From contig USDF01000016.1 in assembly GCA_900553405.1 (NCBI GenBank), positions 1-33,016 on the forward strand: DNA of 33,016 nucleotides, in the 5' to 3' direction. The stretch is from an uncultured Clostridium sp. Its GTDB lineage: Bacteria > Bacillota > Clostridia > TANB77 > CAG-508. Positions 8,529 to 16,480 of this stretch are shown piece after piece (the stretch's first letter is position 1; each line of letters opens with the position of its first letter). A model generated the notes under the pieces. That model was given only the letters and a program-made list of their open reading frames with translations, was not told the origin of the DNA and searched no databases. The position numbers and the translations under genes were made by a program.

Positions 8529-9770
8529 TTATTCTTCCTCCCACTTTTTTAGGATAATACTAGAATTATGTCCTCCAAATCCAAGTGAATTTGACATAAC
8601 AATATTTAATTTAGCTCTTCTTGGCTCATTTGGAACAATGTCTAAATCACATTCTTCATCTTTTTCTTTATAATTTATTGTTGGAGGTACTAACTCATTT
8701 TCCATTGCTTTTACACTCAAAATTGCTTCTACTGCTCCTGCAGCCCCCAAAAGATGTCCTATATTTCCCTTTGTAGAACTTACCATTACTGTTTTACTTG
8801 CTTTTCCTAATGCTGTTTTTATAGCCATTGTTTCTGTCAAATCATTTAAATGTGTTGACGTTCCATGTGCATTTATATAATCTATATTTTCTGGTTTTAT
8901 CTTTGCATCTTTCATTGCTCTTATCATTGCATTTGCGCCACCTTCTCCATCAGGACATGGAGATGTTATATGGTAAGCATCTGAAGTTGAACCAAATCCA
9001 ATAACTTCTGCATATATTTTAGCATTTCTTTTTTTAGCATGTTCCAATTCTTCTAAAACCAGTATTCCACTTCCTTCACCCATAACAAAGCCACTTCTTT
9101 CTTTATCAAATGGAATACTTGCTCTATTTTTATCTGTAGATGTACATAGTGCTTTCATGTTTTCAAAACCTGCTATTCCAACAGAACAAATAGAAGCTTC
9201 TGTGCCTCCTGCTACTACAACATCCTCATATCCATGTTTTATTGTTTTGTAGCCTTCTCCTATTGCATGTGTTGAAGAACTACAAGCTGTAACAATTGCC
9301 ATAGATTCACCTTTAAATCCAAATTCTATTGAAATGTTTCCAGCTGGCATATTGGCTATTGCCATTGGTATAAACATTGGAGATACTCTATTATTTCCTT
9401 TTTTATAGTTTATCTCACATTGATTTTGAATTGTTATTAAACCTCCAATTCCTGTACTTACAAAAATACCGACTTTTTTAAAATCTGTATTTTCTGAAGT
9501 TATTCCACTATTTTTTACTGCTTCTCTTGCTGCTATTAGTGCAAATTGTGAAGATCTGTCTAATCTTTTTGCTTGTTTTGGTTCAAAATAATCTAAAGGA
9601 TTATAATTTTTCACTTCCGCACATAAACTTGTTTTAAAATTACTACTATCAAATAGTGAAATTTTATCAATTCCACATTCTTTATTTTCTATTCCTTTCC
9701 ATGTTTCATCTACATTATTTCCTATTGGAGTGATTGCCCCAAGTCCCGTTATAACTACTCTTTTTTCCAT
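8529..9770 (-). CDS. fabF: 3-oxoacyl-ACP synthase II FabF
   Basis: 413 aa, full KAS II length. Starts RVVITGLGAITPIG. The catalytic triad is visible as Cys163 (TACSSSTHAIG), His302 (NAHGTSTHLND) and His339 (GNIGHLLGAAG). It condenses malonyl-ACP with acyl-ACP during elongation. No FabH (KAS III) gene is present nearby, so initiation must be encoded elsewhere or done another way. The gene is followed directly by accB. Confidence 0.96.
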   Translation of the reverse strand: MEKRVVITGLGAITPIGNNVDETWKGIENKECGIDKISLFDSSNFKTSLCAEVKNYNPLDYFEPKQAKRLDRSSQFALIAAREAVKNSGITSENTDFKKVGIFVSTGIGGLITIQNQCEINYKKGNNRVSPMFIPMAIANMPAGNISIEFGFKGESMAIVTACSSSTHAIGEGYKTIKHGYEDVVVAGGTEASICSVGIAGFENMKALCTSTDKNRASIPFDKERSGFVMGEGSGILVLEELEHAKKRNAKIYAEVIGFGSTSDAYHITSPCPDGEGGANAMIRAMKDAKIKPENIDYINAHGTSTHLNDLTETMAIKTALGKASKTVMVSSTKGNIGHLLGAAGAVEAILSVKAMENELVPPTINYKEKDEECDLDIVPNEPRRAKLNIVMSNSLGFGGHNSSIILKKWEEE

Positions 9771-9784
9771 TTTTTACTCTCTCC

Positions 9785-10519
9785 TTACATTAACATTCCG
9801 CCATCAATATTAATTACTTGTCCTGTAATATATGAACTGTCATTAGATGCTAAAAACTTGACAACATTTGCAACATCTTGTGGAGTTCCCATTCTTTTTA
9901 GGGGAATTTTTTTTGCAATTTCTTCTTTAATATCATCTTTTAATACATCTGTCATTTGTGTTTCAATAAATCCTGGTGCTACTGCATTAACAGTAATATT
10001 TCTTGAAGCAACTTCTTTTGCTAAACTTTTAGTAAAACCTATAATTCCTGCTTTTGATGCTGAATAATTTGTTTGACCTGCATTTCCTGATATTCCCACA
10101 ACTGATGATATATTTATTATCCTTCCGCTTCTTGCTTTCATCATATAACTAATCACATTTTTAGTTACATTAAATGTACCTATTAGATTTGTATCTATAA
10201 CTTGTTTAAAATCCTCTTCTTTCATTCTCATTAGCAATGTATCTCTTGTAATTCCTGCATTATTGACTAATACATCTATATTTCCAAATTCTTCAACAAT
10301 TTGTTTTACAAATTGTTCACAATCTTTAAAATTAGTTACATCTCCTTGAAATGTAAAACATTTTACATTATTTTCTTCTATCTCTTTTTTAGTATTTTTT
10401 AAGTCTTCATTTTCAGTTCTGTAATTTATTGCAATATTATATCCTTCTTTTGCAAATGTTAAAGCTATTTGTTTTCCAATTCCTCTTGTTCCGCCTGTAA
10501 TTATCGCTAATTTATTCAT
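9785..10519 (-). CDS. fabG: 3-oxoacyl-ACP reductase FabG
   Basis: 244 aa from the ATG at 10519. This start is chosen because GGAGG stands 8 bases upstream; an ATG 15 bases further out has no good SD. It has TGGTRGIG at 8-15, NNAGITRD near 86-93, and catalytic Ser139, Tyr152 and Lys156 (YSASKAG), ending in the FabG-typical NIDGGMLM. It reduces beta-ketoacyl-ACP with NADPH. Its start lies inside the last codons of full-length fabD (ATGAATAA), so coupling works only for ribosomes in the shifted fabD frame. Confidence 0.95.
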   Translation of the reverse strand: MNKLAIITGGTRGIGKQIALTFAKEGYNIAINYRTENEDLKNTKKEIEENNVKCFTFQGDVTNFKDCEQFVKQIVEEFGNIDVLVNNAGITRDTLLMRMKEEDFKQVIDTNLIGTFNVTKNVISYMMKARSGRIINISSVVGISGNAGQTNYSASKAGIIGFTKSLAKEVASRNITVNAVAPGFIETQMTDVLKDDIKEEIAKKIPLKRMGTPQDVANVVKFLASNDSSYITGQVINIDGGMLM

Positions 10520-11460
10520 GTTTTTGTCCTCCATATTCTTTTAATACTGCTTGTAAACTACAAACATTATCAATATTTAATATTTTTATTTCTTTATTTG
10601 TTGGTGTCCTTTTTACAAATCCTGATAATGTTTTTCCGAGGGCCTATTTCTATAAATGTATCTATTCCATTATCTAGCATATTTTCAATTGTTTTTGAAA
10701 ATTTAACTGGATTTATAATGTGACGGGCTAAAATATCTTTTACATCGTCTGTATCTTTATAAATTTCGCCATCTATATTTTTTATCACTTTTGTTTCAAA
10801 CTTATGAACAGTGATATTTTCAAGGTCTTTTCTAAAAGCATTTGAACTTTCTATCATTTTTTCAGTATGGAATGGTCCTGCTGTTTTTAAAATTCTTACT
10901 TTTTTTGCACCTATCTCTTTTGCAATTTTTTCAGCTTCAGTAATTGCTTCTTTTTCTCCAGAAATCACAACTTGACCTACTGAATTATAATTTGCAGGAA
11001 CTACAAATCCTGATTTTACTTTTTTGCAAACATCTTCTACTTGGCTATCCTTTAATCCTATAATTGCTGCCATTTGCCATTCTCCACTAGGAAGAAATTT
11101 TTGCATATATTCTCCTCGTTTTTGGACAACTTTTATTCCTTCTTCAAACATAAGTGCTTTACTATTAATTAGTGCTGTATATTCGCCTAAGCTTAATCCT
11201 GCTGACATATTAGCTGTTATATTGTTGTTTTTTAAAATTTCTAATATAGCCAAGCTCTCTGTAAGTATTGCAAGTTGTGTATATTTTGTTTCATTTAATA
11301 TTTCTTCTGGTCCTTCAAATGATATTTTTGCAATATCTATTCCTGTTATATCTTTTGCTTTTTCATATATTTTTCTTGCCTCTTCGTATTCATCATATAT
11401 ATCTCTTCCCATTCCTACACTTTGAGATCCTTGACCAGGAAATAAAAATCCAATATTCAT
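10512..11460 (-). CDS. fabD: Malonyl-CoA:ACP transacylase; one +1 frameshift near the C-terminus
   Basis: Frame zero gives 288 aa ending IEIGPRKNIIRICKKDTNK at 10594. With one skipped base at codon 275 the reading becomes IEIGPGKTLSGFVKR and continues to a stop at 10512, giving 315 aa, typical for FabD, with the conserved GPGKTLSGF block. Other landmarks are FPGQGSQ (7-13), nucleophile Ser90 in GLSLGEY and catalytic His198 in AGPFH. It moves malonyl from CoA to ACP. CCT CGG AAA is read as CCT (C) GGA AAA, the same pattern as in accD. The truncated form would lose the last conserved strand and helix. The shifted stop overlaps the fabG start. Confidence 0.9.
10635..10641 (-). other. Putative +1 frameshift site in fabD (CCT CGG A)
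   Basis: Frame zero reads GGC CCT CGG AAA AAC; skipping the C gives GGC CCT GGA AAA ACA TTA TCA, restoring GPGKTLS. The rare CGG codon, the preceding T-ending codon and the out-of-frame GGA match the accD site at 5938-5944. Confidence 0.6.
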
Positions 11461-11463
11461 TTT

Positions 11464-12042
11464 TTAAACAACTCCTCTTTTTTCTATTTCTTTTTCAAAT
11501 TGATTACAAAATTCTGCTATAAATCTTTTAGTATCTACATCTATTCCAAATTCTTTTTTTATAGATGTCGCTAAATACTTTATATCATCTGTAAATTTTT
11601 CCTTATTAGTGTTAATTCCAATTCCAACTACTAAGTATTTGACTTTTTCATTAACAAGTTTAGTCTGAGTTAAAATTCCACCTATTTTTTTATTATTAAA
11701 TGTAATATCATTTGGCTCTTTAATATTTAAGTTAATTTCATATTCTTTTTTTAAAATATCAACAATTATCTTTGCGATCTCTATCGTGATTCCTTCTAAT
11801 TTTTGAACATTGCAATTTGTTCTTATAAAAAATGAAAATGCTATATTGTTTGCTTCATCTGTATGCCAGACTCTTCCATGAGTTCCTATTCCTTTATCTT
11901 GAATATCTGCAAATACCAAGGTTCCATTTGGGGTATTTTTACTTTCTATTAGTCTCCAAATTTCATTTTGCGTTGAATCTATATGATTATAAAAAATACT
12001 ATTTTTCCCTAAAAATTTAGTTTTCACATTTTCTAATTGCAT
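11464..12042 (-). CDS. birA: Biotin-[acetyl-CoA-carboxylase] ligase, catalytic domain only
   Basis: 192 aa. It shows the biotin-ligase landmarks: STQNE, the adenylate loop region GIGTHGRVWH near 51-60, EPNDI, KKIGGILTQ with the catalytic-type Lys, and VVGIGINTN. It lacks the N-terminal winged-helix of the bifunctional BirA repressor and most of the C-terminal SH3-like domain, so it is a short monofunctional ligase that should biotinylate Lys110 of AccB. It overlaps the end of the upstream ligase gene by 26 bases and is followed 3 bases later by fabD. Confidence 0.88.
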   Translation of the reverse strand: MQLENVKTKFLGKNSIFYNHIDSTQNEIWRLIESKNTPNGTLVFADIQDKGIGTHGRVWHTDEANNIAFSFFIRTNCNVQKLEGITIEIAKIIVDILKKEYEINLNIKEPNDITFNNKKIGGILTQTKLVNEKVKYLVVGIGINTNKEKFTDDIKYLATSIKKEFGIDVDTKRFIAEFCNQFEKEIEKRGVV

Positions 12043-13735
12043 CTAAATTCTCCTGTCTTTTTATCTTGTTTGTTGTTGTTCTAATAAGTGGTTCTTCTGT
12101 TAGCATTATTCCTCTTATTGCTTTATAAGATGGCATTGTTTGATTGATTTCTTTAATTTTCTTTGCTAAAACTATATATATATCTTCATTTTTCTCAACT
12201 TTATAAACATCTTTTATAACATCTCTATCAAAAACTATCTTTACATTTATTTTTATATTATTCTTATCATCTGATTGTGCTTTTCCAAAGATAAATGCTT
12301 CTTTTACGCCTTCTATTTTGTTTACCAAGTTTTCTAATTCCTCTGGGAATATGTTTTTACCATTTTTTAATACTATTACACTTTTCTTTCTTCCACATAT
12401 AAATATATATCCTTCTTCATCAATTTTTGCTAAATCTCCTGTATAGAACCAACCTTCTTTTAATGATTCTTTATTTGCTTCTTCGTTATCATAATATCCT
12501 AGCATTATGCTTGGACCTCTAACTACTAACTCTCCAATTCCTTCTTCATTTACATCTACAAGTTTTGCTTCTACACTTGGAACTGTTTTTCCAATTGAAC
12601 CTAATCTGTAATTTTTATTTGTTCCAATCGCCACAACAGGAGAAGTTTCAGTTAAGCCATACCCTTGCACTAAGTTTATTCCTAATAATCTATACCTTTC
12701 TTCTATTGTATTATCTAAGGATGCAGCACCACTTATAAATAGTTTTATTTTTCCACCAAGCATATCATGTATTTCTTCAAATGCTTCTTTCCTTTCTTTC
12801 ATAGAACAATTTTTATATTTCTCTTCATTTTTTAATATTTCCTCAAGTTTTCCTTGTTTTTCTAGTTTTTTCCTAATCATCATGAAAATTCGTTCATATA
12901 TGCCTGGTACGCATGCCATAACTGTCACATGATATTCATTTAAATTTTCTACTATGTGTCTTAATCCATCACAAAATACTGTTTCTGCTCCTTTATATAA
13001 CGAAAATAGAAATCCTACTGTACATTCAAATACATGGTGTATTGGTAAAATAGAAAGAAAAACATCTTCTTGATTTACTTCTAAAACGCTTCCAATATCC
13101 ATTAAATTTGTGCAAATATTCTCGTGTGAAAGCGCTACTACTTTAGACTTAGATGTAGTTCCTGATGTAAATAGCATAATTTCCATTTCTTTTGGGTTAA
13201 TTTTTGCATTTAAAAACTCGTTATTTCCTTCTTCTATTAATTTCTTACCTTCTCGTATTAGTTCTTTTTGTGAATATATTCCTTCTCCATTTTCATCATT
13301 ATCCATCGAAATCAAATGTTTTAACTTATTTTTCTCACTAAGCCTAATATTTTGAATTATCTCTGAATATTTTTGGGTATAAAATATTGCCTCTATATCA
13401 GACCTTTCTATCAATAGTTCTAGCTCATTTGCAGGTAGTGATTTATCTAATGGAACAACAATTCCTGTTCCACATACAATTGATAAATATGCTATTTCCC
13501 ATTCATATCTATTTTCTCCAATTACTGCAATTCGTTTTCCCTTTAGTCCTAAATTTATTAATGATGTTCCTAAAGCATTTATCATATCTCTAACTTCTTT
13601 ATGAGTATAAACTTGATATTTTCCTTCTTCTATTTTAATTTTATATGCGGTCCTATTTGCATATAATTTTTCTGTTTTATTTAACATATCTTTTAAATCA
13701 TTAATTTTTAAATAATCATATATCCTCTTATTCAT
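12017..13735 (-). CDS. Long-chain acyl-CoA (or acyl-ACP) synthetase, AMP-forming
   Basis: 572 aa ANL-superfamily enzyme. It has the phosphate loop FTSGTTSKSK at 189-198, GYGLTETSPV near 355, YTGD near 425, the hinge GRKKSVIVLKNGKNI, and a C-terminal Lys in TTTNKIKRQEN. It activates a fatty acid as acyl-AMP and passes it to CoA or ACP. As first gene of the operon it suggests uptake or recycling of fatty acids is linked to synthesis. No SD is evident before this ATG, and a long inverted repeat (13747-13784) ends 11 bases upstream, so translation may be controlled or inefficient. Confidence 0.85.
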   Translation of the reverse strand: MNKRIYDYLKINDLKDMLNKTEKLYANRTAYKIKIEEGKYQVYTHKEVRDMINALGTSLINLGLKGKRIAVIGENRYEWEIAYLSIVCGTGIVVPLDKSLPANELELLIERSDIEAIFYTQKYSEIIQNIRLSEKNKLKHLISMDNDENGEGIYSQKELIREGKKLIEEGNNEFLNAKINPKEMEIMLFTSGTTSKSKVVALSHENICTNLMDIGSVLEVNQEDVFLSILPIHHVFECTVGFLFSLYKGAETVFCDGLRHIVENLNEYHVTVMACVPGIYERIFMMIRKKLEKQGKLEEILKNEEKYKNCSMKERKEAFEEIHDMLGGKIKLFISGAASLDNTIEERYRLLGINLVQGYGLTETSPVVAIGTNKNYRLGSIGKTVPSVEAKLVDVNEEGIGELVVRGPSIMLGYYDNEEANKESLKEGWFYTGDLAKIDEEGYIFICGRKKSVIVLKNGKNIFPEELENLVNKIEGVKEAFIFGKAQSDDKNNIKINVKIVFDRDVIKDVYKVEKNEDIYIVLAKKIKEINQTMPSYKAIRGIMLTEEPLIRTTTNKIKRQENLDAIRKCEN

Positions 13736-13746
13736 TTTTTTATATA

Positions 13747-13784
13747 ATCAATCATTTATAAATATTAATTTATATATGATTGAT
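13747..13784. promoter_or_regulatory. Long inverted repeat just before the fatty-acid operon
   Basis: Two 17-base arms (13747-13763 and 13768-13784, cores ATCAATCAT and ATGATTGAT) match with one mismatch around a 4-base spacer. It ends 11 bases before the first ATG of the operon. It could be a repressor operator or, in the transcript, a hairpin near the ribosome start region. No known consensus (FapR, FabT) is matched convincingly. Confidence 0.55.
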
Positions 13785-13839
13785 CCCTTTCTACTATTTT
13801 TTTGATTTTGCATATTTTTTATATCATAATAGAAAATTA

Positions 13840-13868
13840 TTGTCTTTATACTGATAGGTCAGTATAAT
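13840..13868 (+). promoter_or_regulatory. Sigma-A-type promoter candidate toward the recombinase
   Basis: TTGTCT (13840-13845), 17-base spacer and TATAAT (13863-13868) on the plus strand. It would transcribe the xer-like gene starting at 13999. The perfect palindrome at 13847-13866 fills the spacer and enters the -10, so a bound repressor would block this promoter. Confidence 0.6.
13847..13866. promoter_or_regulatory. Perfect operator-like palindrome (TATACTGA-N4-TCAGTATA)
   Basis: Arms of 8 bases with a TAGG spacer, perfectly symmetric, in the divergent region between the fatty-acid operon and the recombinase. The layout is typical of a TetR-family operator. No regulator gene is in the window, and which of the two genes it controls is unknown. 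Confidence 0.6.
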
Positions 13869-13998
13869 ATATTTTTGCTATACTCACACCATTTATTATA
13901 AAATTATCTTTTAACATTGCACAAAATTTTGCTTTTCTCTTCCCTTTTTTATTTCTTTGATATATAATCTTTTTAGAAATAATTGGAGTGTGAAAATT

Positions 13999-14970
13999 AT
14001 GATAAATCGTGAAGATAACCCAGAGTTTTTGAATTCATTTTTAGATTATTCTATTACAATATTAAATAAATCTACTAATTCTGTTAAAGAATATAATTAT
14101 GATCTTGCTATGTTCTTGAAATATATGAAAATTCATTTTAAGCAAACTAATGAAACAGATTTTAGTAAGATTACAATTAATGATTTTGATATAGATACTT
14201 TAAAAAGAATAACTTTAAATGACATACATGCATTTGTAAGTTTTTTAGCTGAAACTAACCATAGTAAAAGTGCTACTCGTGCAAGGAAAGTATCAACAAT
14301 ACGTATATTTTTTAAATACTTAACTGTAAAAGAAAAAATACTTGATATTAACCCTGCTCAAAATTTAGAAACGCCTAAATTAGATAAAAGAATGCCTAAA
14401 TATTTAACATTAGAAGACAGTAAAAAGCTACTAGAAGTTACTTGCAACGAAGATAATAGAAATGCTAAAAGAGATTTTGCTATTATTACCTTATTTTTAA
14501 ATTGTGGTATGCGTTTATCTGAATTGATTGGTATAAATATTAAAGATATTCATTTTGATGATGCTAAAATGACTGTTATCGGAAAAGGTAATAAAGAGAG
14601 AACTATTTATTTAAATAAAGCTTGTATGAATGCTATTAAAGACTATTTAGAAGTTAGACCTAAAGAAGGTATTGACTATAAATCTAAAGATGCTTTGTTT
14701 TTAAGTGAAAGACGTGAAAGAATTTCAAGAAGATCTGTTCAATATATTGTAGAAAAAGAATTAAAAAAGGCTGGATTAGATACTACAAAATATTCTGTAC
14801 ATAAATTAAGACATACTGCTGCAACATTAATGTACCAATATGGTGAAGTTGATATTAGAGCTTTGCAAGAACTTTTAGGACATGCTAGTATTTCTACTAC
14901 AGAAATTTATACTCATGTTGCAAATGAACAAGTACGAGATGCAGTTGAAAAAAACCCTTTAAATACTTAA
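13999..14970 (+). CDS. Tyrosine recombinase, XerC/XerD type
   Basis: 323 aa from the ATG at 13999, which has GGAGTG 8 bases upstream; an in-frame TTG at 13957 lacks an SD. The N-terminal SAM-like DNA-binding domain (residues 8-110) is followed by the catalytic domain with Arg172 (CGMRLSEL), Lys196 (GKGNKER), His268-x-x-Arg271 (HKLRH), His295 (LGHAS) and nucleophile Tyr304 (TEIYTH). Length and motifs fit Xer chromosome-dimer recombinases rather than a phage integrase, and no att repeats or phage genes flank it. It is one of only two plus-strand genes here. Confidence 0.9.
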   Translation: MINREDNPEFLNSFLDYSITILNKSTNSVKEYNYDLAMFLKYMKIHFKQTNETDFSKITINDFDIDTLKRITLNDIHAFVSFLAETNHSKSATRARKVSTIRIFFKYLTVKEKILDINPAQNLETPKLDKRMPKYLTLEDSKKLLEVTCNEDNRNAKRDFAIITLFLNCGMRLSELIGINIKDIHFDDAKMTVIGKGNKERTIYLNKACMNAIKDYLEVRPKEGIDYKSKDALFLSERRERISRRSVQYIVEKELKKAGLDTTKYSVHKLRHTAATLMYQYGEVDIRALQELLGHASISTTEIYTHVANEQVRDAVEKNPLNT

Positions 14971-14979
14971 ACTATTGTA

Positions 14980-15015
14980 AACTAGAATACTATTTATATA
15001 GCATTCTAGTTTTTT
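14980..15015 (+). terminator. Terminator of the recombinase gene
   Basis: A 14-base stem with one mismatch (arms AACTAGAATACTAT and ATAGCATTCTAGTT) is followed by a T-run, 10 bases after the stop. Confidence 0.8.
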
Positions 15016-15062
15016 ATATAGTAGGAAAATTCTTTTATAGTGAGAATTTTCTGTACTATATA
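15015..15062. other. Two-part hairpin between convergent genes
   Basis: The outer arms TATATAGTA (15015-15023) and TACTATATA (15054-15062) and the inner arms GAAAATTCT (15025-15033) and AGAATTTTC (15043-15051) form an interrupted 18-bp stem. It lies between the convergent xer-like and LysM genes. It lacks a clear T-run in either direction, so it may be an RNA 3'-end structure. Confidence 0.45.
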
Positions 15063-15081
15063 AATATAAAGAGTTTTTTAC

Positions 15082-15381
15082 TTATAAACTTTTTATTACT
15101 AATTTTTGCCCTATTTTTAACGTTTCGCTATTTGCTAAATTATTTAGTTTTCTTATATCATACACAATGTCTCTTATATCTTTATCTGAATAATAGTTGT
15201 TTGTTTCTTGTTCTTGGCTTGCTATATCCCATAATGTATCTCCATTTGATACGAATATTGTTTTTTCTTTTGCCTCGCCTTTTGAATATGATTTGCTAGA
15301 AAATATTATTGTAGATATTACTATTATTCCTATTAAAATTAAAACCATTCTTACAAATTTTTTCATATTTACTATTTTCAT
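15082..15381 (-). CDS. YneA-like LysM protein (probable SOS division inhibitor)
   Basis: 99 aa: one N-terminal hydrophobic segment (about residues 10-28) and a single LysM-type domain (about 41-98; VSNGDTLWDIA near its start, LKIGQKLVIK at its end). This is the layout of YneA, the SOS-induced cell-division suppressor of Bacillus and relatives, which acts at the membrane/wall. The promoter upstream carries three LexA-like boxes, strengthening the call; lexA itself is not in the window. The SD AGGAGG stands 5-6 bases before the ATG. A generic LysM wall protein cannot be excluded. Confidence 0.7.
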   Translation of the reverse strand: MKIVNMKKFVRMVLILIGIIVISTIIFSSKSYSKGEAKEKTIFVSNGDTLWDIASQEQETNNYYSDKDIRDIVYDIRKLNNLANSETLKIGQKLVIKSL

Positions 15382-15452
15382 ATATACCTCCTATAATATG
15401 TTTATATATCTTGTTAATATAGATTTTATAAACATATTTAATTTTATTGTTA

Positions 15453-15531
15453 CGAACAACGTTTTGTTTTTATGAATATAGTATAAACGAACATTTATTC
15501 TTTGTCAATAGTTTATAAGAAAAAATGTTCG
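15453..15531 (-). promoter_or_regulatory. Three LexA-like boxes around the LysM gene promoter
   Basis: Compared with CGAAC-N4-GTTCG, three 14-base sites each differ at two positions: 15453-15466 (CGAACAACGTTTTG), 15488-15501 (CGAACATTTATTCT) and 15518-15531 (AGAAAAAATGTTCG). Their centres are about 30-35 bases apart. They lie downstream of the -10, within the promoter spacer and just upstream of the -35, so LexA binding would block transcription. Confidence 0.6.
15480..15508 (-). promoter_or_regulatory. Sigma-A promoter of the LysM gene
   Basis: The minus strand reads TTGACA (15508-15503), a 17-base spacer and TATACT (15485-15480). This is a near-consensus promoter overlapped by LexA-like boxes, as expected for an SOS gene that needs tight repression. 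Confidence 0.8.
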
Positions 15532-15553
15532 TTTTTGTTTTCTTATAAAAATT

Positions 15554-15611
15554 AAAAAAGATAAGCTATTTAGCTTACCTTAATTGCAGGTTTAGCTTGC
15601 TTATCTTTTTT
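15554..15611 (-). terminator. Long-stem terminator after the membrane protein gene
   Basis: Arms of 13 bases (15554-15566 and 15599-15611, core GATAAGC / GCTTATC) are perfect and bounded by A- and T-runs, so it may work in both directions. It begins 6 bases after the stop of the gene at 15618. Confidence 0.75.
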
Positions 15612-15617
15612 ATACAA

Positions 15618-16463
15618 TTATTCTATTACATTTGAACAAATAATATATTTATCACCTTGTTTTTGTAAAGTTATAGTATATTTTTTATTACTAGAAAATT
15701 CAGAATCCTCTTTAAAAGAAACAACATATTGATTATCATTAGTTTTATATCCATCTACACAATGTACCATAAGAAATGCTGTATCTCCATGTTGATGATA
15801 ATATGCATCATATTTGCTTAAATATTGCCAATTCAATTTATCGCCAATATTTGTAATATCGTAATTCATTTTTTCTTTTAAAAAGCTTTTTATTTGGCTT
15901 GTAGTTAATTTGGTAAGGTCTGTTTGAAGCTCTTCCATATTAATTTTCAATAAAAAGTCTGATATTTCGTTTTGAGGAATTTCTGAATTTTCTCCTATTC
16001 CGTCATATAATAATAAGGCTAAATCAATTTCATTTGGCTTGCTATATGATGATCTTAAGAAACCATTATTTTCAACCTTTTTAAAATAATTTGTAAAAAA
16101 ATCTTTTTCAGATTGTGTTAAATCTTCTTTTGTTATTACATGTTCTGTTGTGTCAATGACATTTTCTTTGTTATTAGTACTATTGTTATCATCGTTAATT
16201 TTATTTTCATTTACAGGTGCAGTACTAATTGAATTAGTACTTGTATTTATTTCTTCATTCATAAATTCTGTACTTGCTATTTCATTTTGTGTATTTGTAA
16301 TTGTATTTTCTTTTTGAAAATTTTCTAATATTGAACCACTTGCAGGTTGAGAGCTTTTTTCTTTATTTTTATTATTCAAAACAAAGACTGAAATCATTGC
16401 AATTATTATTAAAACTAAAACTATTATAGCTATTATAATTATATTTTTCTTTTTATTATCCAT
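15618..16463 (-). CDS. Membrane-anchored protein of unknown function
   Basis: 281 aa. A Lys-rich start and one hydrophobic helix (about 8-30) are followed by a low-complexity Asn/Thr/Ser/Glu linker (about 31-110) and a compact domain (about 112-281) with ENNGFLRSSY, DAYYHQHGDTAF and a beta-rich end. I do not recognise the domain family. The likely topology is a cytoplasmic N-terminus with the folded domain outside. The gene is 17 bases after ackA, with SD AAGGAGA, so it is probably in the same transcript. Confidence 0.75.
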   Translation of the reverse strand: MDNKKKNIIIIAIIVLVLIIIAMISVFVLNNKNKEKSSQPASGSILENFQKENTITNTQNEIASTEFMNEEINTSTNSISTAPVNENKINDDNNSTNNKENVIDTTEHVITKEDLTQSEKDFFTNYFKKVENNGFLRSSYSKPNEIDLALLLYDGIGENSEIPQNEISDFLLKINMEELQTDLTKLTTSQIKSFLKEKMNYDITNIGDKLNWQYLSKYDAYYHQHGDTAFLMVHCVDGYKTNDNQYVVSFKEDSEFSSNKKYTITLQKQGDKYIICSNVIE

Positions 16464-16480
16464 AATTTTCTCCTTATAAA

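Noticed and set aside
10520..10534. Longer fabG start
   Set aside because: The GGAGG inside these codons is the SD for the ATG at 10519, and the extension lies in the fabD reading.
13957..13998. TTG start giving the recombinase 14 more residues
   Set aside because: No SD before the TTG; GGAGTG is placed for the ATG at 13999, and the family begins at about this point.
13999..14970. Phage integrase marking a mobile element
   Set aside because: No phage genes, excision partner or direct att repeats nearby; length and motifs fit Xer-type recombinases.
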